A stretch of DNA of 64,000 nt from Methylorubrum populi (lineage in GTDB: Bacteria; Pseudomonadota; Alphaproteobacteria; Rhizobiales; Beijerinckiaceae). The notes beneath the pieces were generated by a model. The model ran no database searches, was not told the DNA's origin, and saw nothing but the letters and a program-made list of their open reading frames with translations. The DNA is taken from positions 248,001 to 312,000 of the forward strand of contig JAQIIU010000001.1 in assembly GCA_036946625.1 (NCBI GenBank), given 5' to 3'. Positions 59,601-64,000 of the stretch are shown here, piece after piece (the first letter of the stretch is position 1; every line of letters starts with the position of its first letter). Made by a program: the position numbers and the translations under genes.

Positions 59601-59754
59601 CCTGGACCACCATGGTCTTGATGGCGAAGGGCGGGTCCTCCTCGCGGCCGAGCCGCGAATAGGCCATCACGCCGGCGACCAGGCAGACGAGCATCAGGAA
59701 CCAGACCAGCGAACGGTGGCCGAGCGCCCAGTCGGAGAGGTTGAAGTCCTTCAC
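56680..59754 (-). CDS. RND-family efflux permease (AcrB-like inner-membrane pump)
   Basis: The protein has 1024 residues with twelve membrane helices in two halves. N-terminal WALGHRSLVWFLMLVCLVAG opens helix 1. The proton-relay aspartates are in LGLLVDDAMITVEMM of helix 4, and helix 10 has GIIVRNAVILVSQIEE. The porter text FVQFRDTTRKEEIQPAFYQV is of the hydrophobe/amphiphile (HAE) type rather than the metal type. It lies directly below two adaptor genes and forms a tripartite pump with them and an outer-membrane channel encoded elsewhere. Confidence 0.93.
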   Translation of the reverse strand: MKDFNLSDWALGHRSLVWFLMLVCLVAGVMAYSRLGREEDPPFAIKTMVVQASWPGATIKDTLDQVTDRIEKELQQINALDYVRSYTTPGQATVFVQFRDTTRKEEIQPAFYQVRKRLGDIQHTFPQGVQGPAFNDEFGDVYGNVYAFTADGLTHRQLRDYVEGVRTEILKVPNIGKTLLMGVQGETIDLDFSTRKLAGYGIDIQALIKALQSQNAVAASGVVQAGPERVSLRVSGQFTSEASLRDVNLRFNDRFFRLADVAEISRGYEDPPAAMFRVGGKPAIGLAIAMRPNANLLKFGEDLKARMHVVEGKLPIGVGIHLVSDQPKIVEEAVGGFTKALVEAVVIVLAVSFVSLGLRAGLVVAVSIPLVLAIVFVVMQVMGVTLQRISLGALIIALGLLVDDAMITVEMMVARLELGDSLKKAATFAYTSTAFPMLTGTLVTVAGFLPIGFNGSSAGEYTYSLFVVIAASLLISWVVAVLFAPLIGVTILPKAMKHHAERQGLFTRAFMAVLRVAMRLRWITVASCVVLMGLAVVGMGHVQQQFFPSSDRSEVLVDLTLPQNATITETRAQMDRFEAHLKGDPDIERWSSYVGQGAVRFYLPLDQQLANAFFGQIVIVTKSLEVRDQVIRRLLNIGRHDFVGTDVLVQPLNLGPPVGRPIQYRLSGPDVQEVRRLALKLADVVAGDKRLAVPTFDWNEPGKVLRVEILQDKARQLGVTSQDIAGILNGVVGGQAITQVRDSIYLVNVVGRARTVERTSLDTLQSLQVALSNGSVVPILAFARIDYDLEQPIVWRRNRVPTVTVRTTIIDATQPPTIVAALKPAIDAYAKALPEGYTLATGGAVEEAGKGQGPIAAVVPVMLLVMALFLMIQLQSFQKLFLVFSVAPLGLIGVVPALLLFDKPMGFVAILGILALIGIIVRNAVILVSQIEECEAEGLGPWDAVVEATRHRMRPILLTAAAASLGLIPIAREVFWGPMAYAMIGGILAATGLTLLFLPALYVGWYRIEAPPRGAAVESRAAGH

Positions 59755-59775
59755 GGGCGTAACCCTTCTGCCGGC

Positions 59776-60903
59776 TCAGTTCCGCTCGTCGGCCAGGCGC
59801 ACGGTCTGGCCGTCGCGCAGGGAGTGCACGCCCGCCGTCACGACCCGCTCGCCGGGCTCCAGCCCCGCGCGCACGGCGATGCGCCCGTGTCCGTCCGGCC
59901 CGTCCCCGTCGAGGGTCACGTCGCGGCGCGCGACGTGCAGGTCCCCGCCCCCGGGCATGGCCCCCGGCGTGCCCTTCGGCCGGCCCGCTCCCGGCACGAT
60001 CCAGACCGAGCGGCGCCCGTCCGCGTCGAGCAGCGCGGTGGCGGGCAGGACGATGCGGCGCTCGGTGCGGCGCTCCAGCGAGACGGTGATGGTGGCGCCG
60101 AGCCGGAAGGCGGGGCCCGGATCCTCCAGCGTCAGGCGGACGCGCCGGGTGCGGGTGCCGGATTCGGCGAAGGGCGCGACCTCGCGCACCCGCCCCCGCG
60201 CGGTGATCTCCGGCGCGCTCTGGAGCACCACCGTGAACAGGCCGTCCTTGGGCATGGCGCCGGCGAGCGTCTCGGGGATGTCGACCACCGCCTCGCGGGT
60301 CTCGGGCCGGGCGAGCGTCACGATCCCCTGCCCCGGGCTCACCACCTGCCCGACCTCGGCCAGCCGCTGGGTGACGACGCCGTCGAAATCGGCGTGCAGT
60401 TCGGTGTAGCCGATCTGGTCGCGGGCCTTCTGCAGGCTGGCCCCGGCCTGGGCGAGGCGGGCCTGGGCGGTGTCGCGCCGGGCCACCGCCGCATCGAGCT
60501 GGGCCTGGGTGACGTTGCCGCCCTCCGTCAGGCGCCGGGTGCGCGCCTCGGTGGCGGTCGCGTTCTCGGCCTGCGCCCTGGCGTCGGCGAGATCCGCCTC
60601 GGCGCGGCTGAGGTCGAACCGCGACACGATCGGATCGAGGGCGGCGAGCCGCTGCCCCTTCTTCACGACGTCGCCGACGGTGACGTCGCGCGCCACCACC
60701 CGCCCGCCGATCTGGAAGCCGAGCTGCGACTGGTAGCGCGGCTCGACCGTGCCGGCGAAGGGGCCGAAGATCTCGCTGTCGGTCGGCTGCGCCAGGACCG
60801 TGAGGACCGGCCGCACGGGGGGCGGAGGCACCTCCTGCGACGGCTGGCAGGCGGCGAGCGAGACGGCGCAGAGAAGGGCGCAGGGAAGCCGCGCACGCCT
60901 CAT
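59776..60903 (-). CDS. RND efflux membrane-fusion (adaptor) lipoprotein
   Basis: The protein has 375 residues with a lipoprotein signal (LLCAVSLAACQPSQ). The lipoyl halves are SQLGFQIGGRVVARDVTVGD and ELHADFDGVVTQRLAEVGQV. A hairpin of about 80 residues lies between (AEADLADARAQAENATATEA, QARLAQAGASLQKARDQIGY), then the barrel (GATITVSLERRTERRIVLPA). It links the pump to the outer-membrane channel. Its start overlaps the upstream adaptor stop as ATGA. Confidence 0.9.
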   Translation of the reverse strand: MRRARLPCALLCAVSLAACQPSQEVPPPPVRPVLTVLAQPTDSEIFGPFAGTVEPRYQSQLGFQIGGRVVARDVTVGDVVKKGQRLAALDPIVSRFDLSRAEADLADARAQAENATATEARTRRLTEGGNVTQAQLDAAVARRDTAQARLAQAGASLQKARDQIGYTELHADFDGVVTQRLAEVGQVVSPGQGIVTLARPETREAVVDIPETLAGAMPKDGLFTVVLQSAPEITARGRVREVAPFAESGTRTRRVRLTLEDPGPAFRLGATITVSLERRTERRIVLPATALLDADGRRSVWIVPGAGRPKGTPGAMPGGGDLHVARRDVTLDGDGPDGHGRIAVRAGLEPGERVVTAGVHSLRDGQTVRLADERN

Positions 60904-62081
60904 CGTCCGGCCTCCCCCATCGCGGCCTTCGTGGTGTCCTGCGCGTCCCCCTGCGCGTCCCCTTGCCCGGCCAGCGCGACGTGCTGGCCGGGACGCAGGA
61001 ACTGGATGCCGGCGACCACCACCGTCTCGCCGGGCTCGACGCCGCCCTTCAGCACGATGCCGTCGAAGCCGTAGCGGTCGATCTCGATGGCCCGGACCGA
61101 GACCGTGCCCGCGGCGGAATCGTAGATCCACACCGCCGGGCGGTCGTCGGAGCGGTAGAGCGCGGACCAGGGCAGCACCACCGCCTCGCGCGAGGCGAAG
61201 CGGCCCCGGCCGATCACCACGGCGCCGAGCGACATCGCGGGCGGCGTCGTCTCCAGCCCGACCTTGACCCGCACCGTGCCGCTCGCCGCATCCACCGTCG
61301 GCGAGATCTCGCGCACATGGCCCGTCACCCCCACGGCCGGGTCGGACTGGAGCGTGACGTGGATCGTCTTGTCGCCGGGCGGCTTGGCGGTCAGCGCCTC
61401 GTAGACGTTGAACACCGCGTCGCGCGGGCCGTCCTGGGCCAGCACCATCACCGCCTGGCCCGCCTGCACCACCTGCCCCACCTCGAAGGTCCGGCTCATG
61501 ACGATGCCGGGCACGCCGGCGCGCAGCTCCGTGTAGGAGAGCTGCTCCTCGGCGGTGCCGAGCGCCGCCCTGGCCGAATCGACCGCGGCCTGGGCGGTGC
61601 GCAGTTGCTGCTCGGCGTTGTCGTAGGCCGGCCGCGTGGTGTAGCCGCCGCCGATGAGCTGCTTCTGGCGCTCGAAGGTCACCTTGGCCTGGGTGAGCTG
61701 CGCCTCCGCCGAGACCAGGGCGGCACGGGCGTTGTCGAGATTGGCCCGCTGCACCAGCGGCTCCAGCACCGCGAGCACTTGGTCGGCGCCGACATGGTCG
61801 CCGACCTCGACCCGGCGCTCGGCGACCTTGCCGTTGGTGCGGAAGGCCACGTTGGTCTGGGCCTGGGCCTGGATGTCGCCGGTCAGCACCACGTCCGAGG
61901 CGACGGCGCTCCGTTTCGCCGGCAGAACCCGCACCAGCACCACGGAGCGGTCCTCCGCCTCCGGGACGGCGGCGGGTGTCTCGGCGGGTATCTCGGCATG
62001 CGTCTCGGCGCGCGCGGCCGGCGGGACCGCGGCGGACAGGACGGCGATCAGGGCGACGACGGGACGGAGCCGTGGGGACAT
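60900..62081 (-). CDS. Second RND efflux membrane-fusion (adaptor) protein
   Basis: The protein has 393 residues with a Sec signal (PRLRPVVALIAVLSAAVPPA). It has the same adaptor layout as its neighbour: VVLTGDIQAQAQTNVAFRTN, GKVAERRVEVGDHVGADQVL, a helical hairpin (ALVSAEAQLTQAKVTFERQK, TAQAAVDSARAALGTAEEQL) and EVGQVVQAGQAVMVLAQDG. The tail has a duplicated GDAQ. Two different adaptors with one pump suggests a heteromeric adaptor ring, as in MdtABC-like or TriABC systems; in TriABC both adaptors are needed. Confidence 0.9.
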   Translation of the reverse strand: MSPRLRPVVALIAVLSAAVPPAARAETHAEIPAETPAAVPEAEDRSVVLVRVLPAKRSAVASDVVLTGDIQAQAQTNVAFRTNGKVAERRVEVGDHVGADQVLAVLEPLVQRANLDNARAALVSAEAQLTQAKVTFERQKQLIGGGYTTRPAYDNAEQQLRTAQAAVDSARAALGTAEEQLSYTELRAGVPGIVMSRTFEVGQVVQAGQAVMVLAQDGPRDAVFNVYEALTAKPPGDKTIHVTLQSDPAVGVTGHVREISPTVDAASGTVRVKVGLETTPPAMSLGAVVIGRGRFASREAVVLPWSALYRSDDRPAVWIYDSAAGTVSVRAIEIDRYGFDGIVLKGGVEPGETVVVAGIQFLRPGQHVALAGQGDAQGDAQDTTKAAMGEAGR

Positions 62082-62168
62082 CGGCCGAATTTCCGGACAG
62101 CGGGGGGGGAGGAGCGGCTTTGCTGCGACGGCGGCTTTCGCGGCGCAGACCTATCGCGTATCTTACCG

Positions 62169-62182
62169 ACCGTCCAGACGGT
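62169..62182. promoter_or_regulatory. Candidate TetR operator between the RND operon and its regulator
   Basis: ACCGTC-CA-GACGGT, a perfect 6-bp inverted repeat with 2-bp spacer, in the 127-bp gap between divergent starts (62081 and 62209). The position suits repression of both genes. Confidence 0.6.
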
Positions 62183-62208
62183 TTTTATTCGAGGCTTCGG
62201 GAGCGCTC

Positions 62209-62769
62209 ATGTCGCAGAGGACGCGCAGCCGGCGCGACGACCGTGCGGGGGTGATCCTCGACGCGGCGGGCGCGGTGCTGCGCCGGAGCGGCTCGCGGGC
62301 GCTGACCATCGACGCCGTGGCGGCGCAGGCGGGCCTGAGCAAGGGCGGCGTGCTGCACCACTACGCCTCGAAGGACGCGCTGATCCTCGCCCTCCTCGCC
62401 CGCAAGCTGGAGGAACTGCGCGCGGGCATCGCCGCCTGCGAGGCCGAGCACCCGCCGGGTCCCGCGGGGCTGGCGCTCGGGATGATCGACCACCTGCGCC
62501 GCAGCTATCGCGAGGAGGACGAGTTCACCCGCGCCCTGCTGCTCGCCTCCGCCGAGACCCCGGAGGCGCTCGCGGGCTACCGCGCCTTCGTCGCCGAGCG
62601 GCTGGCCCGGTTCGAGGCCGCGGACGGGCCGCCGGGGGTCGGGGCGGCGCTGTTCTTCGCGCTGCTCGGCATCGTGATGGGCCGCACCCTCGGCTTCCAC
62701 GATCTGAGCGCGGCGCAGATCGAGCCCCTCCTGAGCGCGCTCGAAGGCGCGGCGCAGGAACTCGGCTGA
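62209..62769 (+). CDS. TetR/AcrR-family repressor
   Basis: The protein has 186 residues. The helix-turn-helix is LTIDAVAAQAGLSKGGVLHH followed by YASKDALILALLARKLEELR, the usual TetR order. The C-terminal ligand domain is shorter than average (FFALLGIVMGRTLGFHDLSA) and of the TetR_C_37-like type. It is divergent from the RND operon across a palindrome, so it very likely represses the pump and itself. Confidence 0.88.
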   Translation: MSQRTRSRRDDRAGVILDAAGAVLRRSGSRALTIDAVAAQAGLSKGGVLHHYASKDALILALLARKLEELRAGIAACEAEHPPGPAGLALGMIDHLRRSYREEDEFTRALLLASAETPEALAGYRAFVAERLARFEAADGPPGVGAALFFALLGIVMGRTLGFHDLSAAQIEPLLSALEGAAQELG

Positions 62770-63265
62770 GCCGCGGCCGGGAGCGGTCACCGCTTCGCCG
62801 CCGCGGCCCACGAGGAACGGCTTCGGGCGCGGTGCGGTTATGGGGAGACGATCAGAGGGGCGGGCCCAAGGCGCCTCGGGGCGGGCCCAAGGCGCCTCAA
62901 GGTGCCTTCTTGGCCTTCAGCCCGTGGATGCGGCCGATGGACTTGCGGCGACGTACGGCGCTGTCCCCTTGCCCGGGCCTTCCGGCGCCGCGCATGCGGA
63001 GGGGGACGGATGCGCCTTGACCTTCCGTCGGCGGCATGGCCTCCCGGTGCCGAAGGACCGCCGAAGCCCGAACGCGTCGAACCTCTCTCGAGGCGCACTA
63101 TCGCCGCCGATGCGATGATGGACGGCGCCCCTTCGACCGATCGATGCCGGTCCATCGAATGTGCCCCTCGCGGAAATCTTCCCGCTGCGGCGCTTCGTTG
63201 AACGGACCGTTGCCACCGCGTGAGCCTCCTTGCCGCGATCATCGCTCTCCGAACCGGGAAGGACA
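62770..63265. other. Gene-poor stretch with a 21-bp tandem repeat
   Basis: GGGGCGGGCCCAAGGCGCCTC occurs twice in exact tandem (62857-62877 and 62878-62898). A 32-residue minus frame (62995-62897) ends KSIGRIHGLKAKKAP but cannot be supported as a gene. No other gene is seen. Confidence 0.5.
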
Positions 63266-63469
63266 ATGCCGACGCATGACGCCGATGCCATCGTCGCGGT
63301 CGCCGCGCTCTGCGAGGCCGCCCGCGCGAAACTTCCGGTCTCGGGCTTTCACCGGCTCCGCGTCCTGCTCGACATGATCCGGATCGATCTCGCCCGTGAG
63401 AGCGTGCCCGCGACGGAAGGCAGGGTCCCGGGGCGACCGGCCGCACCCGGCCCGCGGGACCGGATCTGA
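63266..63469 (+). CDS. Small hypothetical protein, 67 residues
   Basis: Starts MPTHDADAIVAVAALCEAAR with GGGAAGGA upstream, continues LPVSGFHRLRVLLDMIRIDL and ends in a Pro/Arg-rich tail. The first 45 residues look helical and amphipathic. Family unknown. Coding bias is consistent with a real gene. Confidence 0.55.
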   Translation: MPTHDADAIVAVAALCEAARAKLPVSGFHRLRVLLDMIRIDLARESVPATEGRVPGRPAAPGPRDRI

Positions 63470-63537
63470 CACGCCGGCCGAGGCCCGGCCTCCCACGACA
63501 CCCGATGTCCCGTGGGAACGGCGGATGCCTCCGTCGT

Positions 63538-63768
63538 TCAGCCGTCGTCGATCTGGCAGACGAGGCGGATCGTCATGACGCCGTCCCCGTTCTCGTTGCG
63601 CACGGTCAGGACCAGCGTGCAGTCCTGGCTGTCCTCGGCCTCGGCAGCCATCAGCGCGGTCATGACCCGCAGGGCCTCCCGGCGCAGGGCGAGCGGATCC
63701 CGGATCTCGCGACCCACCTCGTCCTTCAGGTCCACGCCGTCGTTGATGTCGAAGAAGTAACGCGGCAT
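63538..63768 (-). CDS. DUF6894-type small protein, 76 residues
   Basis: From ATG 63768: MPRYFFDINDGVDLKDEVGR then EIRDPLALRREALRVMTALM and VLTVRNENGDGVMTIRLV. This FFDI-DG...DExG...EA pattern is typical of the short DUF6894 proteins common in Hyphomicrobiales. Function is unknown. A longer frame to 63870 is less family-like. The final stretch to the window end (63771-64000) shows no gene I can support. Confidence 0.75.
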   Translation of the reverse strand: MPRYFFDINDGVDLKDEVGREIRDPLALRREALRVMTALMAAEAEDSQDCTLVLTVRNENGDGVMTIRLVCQIDDG

Positions 63769-64000
63769 CGGGGGAGCGCTGTTTTCGAAAAAACCATTCT
63801 GCTCCGGCCGTAGGCCGGATAGTGCCGGGGCGGCCTGTTCCGCCCGAAGCGGGTCGGAAACCCGCGCCATGGCTCAACGCACGGAAAAAGGGCCGGTTCA
63901 GCCGCGGAACGAGTCGGCGTACAGCCGCAAGGCCATTTCCGGGAGAGCGAAGCGGCACGCCCCGCCGTCAATGCGCGAGGATCTTCGACAAAAACCGCTG

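Noticed and set aside
56683..61074. Very long open frame on the plus strand opposite the RND pump and adaptor genes
   Set aside because: It is a shadow of high-GC coding on the other strand: its text is low-complexity (Arg, His, Asp, Glu, Gly) with no domain, while the minus frames are clear RND proteins.
62897..62995. 32-residue minus frame ending KSIGRIHGLKAKKAP
   Set aside because: Too short, no ribosome site, and its stop lies in the 21-bp tandem repeat.
63771..64000. Possible start or tail of a gene at the window end (for example ALPEMALRLYADSFRG on the minus strand)
   Set aside because: No frame here has both convincing text and a start or stop in the right place; a decision needs sequence beyond the window.
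1..64000. CRISPR arrays, rRNA genes or a prophage
   Set aside because: No regularly spaced direct repeats, rRNA-like conserved sequence or phage structural genes were seen in the window.

Overview
The window is very GC-rich, with strong G/C third-position bias, many ATGA or GTGA gene overlaps and frequent Tat signals. The gene content (sox thiosulfate oxidation, CyoABCD, CioAB, alphaproteobacterial dispersed repeats, DUF6894, GT61) points to an alphaproteobacterium of the Hyphomicrobiales, most likely Methylobacterium or Methylorubrum. This is an inference from content and style; no 16S or housekeeping marker is present.

Region 1 (1-12.3 kb) is a sulfur-oxidation locus. The minus strand carries soxW, soxXYZAB, soxCD, a SoxH-like metallo-hydrolase, two periplasmic DsrE-family proteins, a solute-binding protein and a chimeric remnant. 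A ccdA/soxV-like electron carrier lies next to a divergent soxS-like thioredoxin and an ArsR-family soxR/sqrR-like regulator. Together these encode periplasmic Sox oxidation of thiosulfate, its thiol-reducing support and a reactive-sulfur sensor.

Region 2 (12.5-21 kb) handles sulfide and persulfide. A YeeE/YedE transporter and a phosphatase-SQR fusion are on the minus strand. Divergently, a tightly overlapping operon encodes peroxiredoxin, persulfide dioxygenase, a second BigR/SqrR-type repressor, a TSUP exporter, a cyanide-insensitive bd oxidase (CioAB) and a 39-residue accessory subunit. This links sulfide detoxification to a terminal oxidase expected to tolerate sulfide.

Region 3 (21-30.3 kb) is a rearranged zone. 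It holds an IS5 element, an acyl-CoA synthetase with a two-subunit CoA-transferase, an IS701-type element whose transposase needs a -1 frameshift, an IS630 element inserted beside it, and fused fragments of LivH-, OmpA- and TSUP-like genes.

Region 4 (30.3-46.2 kb) is mixed core genome: a two-domain AprI/Inh inhibitor, a 2-hydroxyacid dehydrogenase, leuC, tRNA-Leu(CAG), a decayed IS630, GT61 and AlgX-like genes, a YedK/HMCES protein, a low-GC Panacea-type toxin-antitoxin candidate, a FemAB-like acyltransferase with an M20 amidohydrolase, Ada, HIT and PilZ proteins. Several families of dispersed intergenic repeats lie here.

Region 5 (46.4-64 kb) holds an amino-sugar recycling operon (murQ, SIS, nagA), cyoABCD with surf1, an MHS-type transporter, an RND efflux system with two adaptors and a divergent TetR regulator, then two small conserved-looking proteins.
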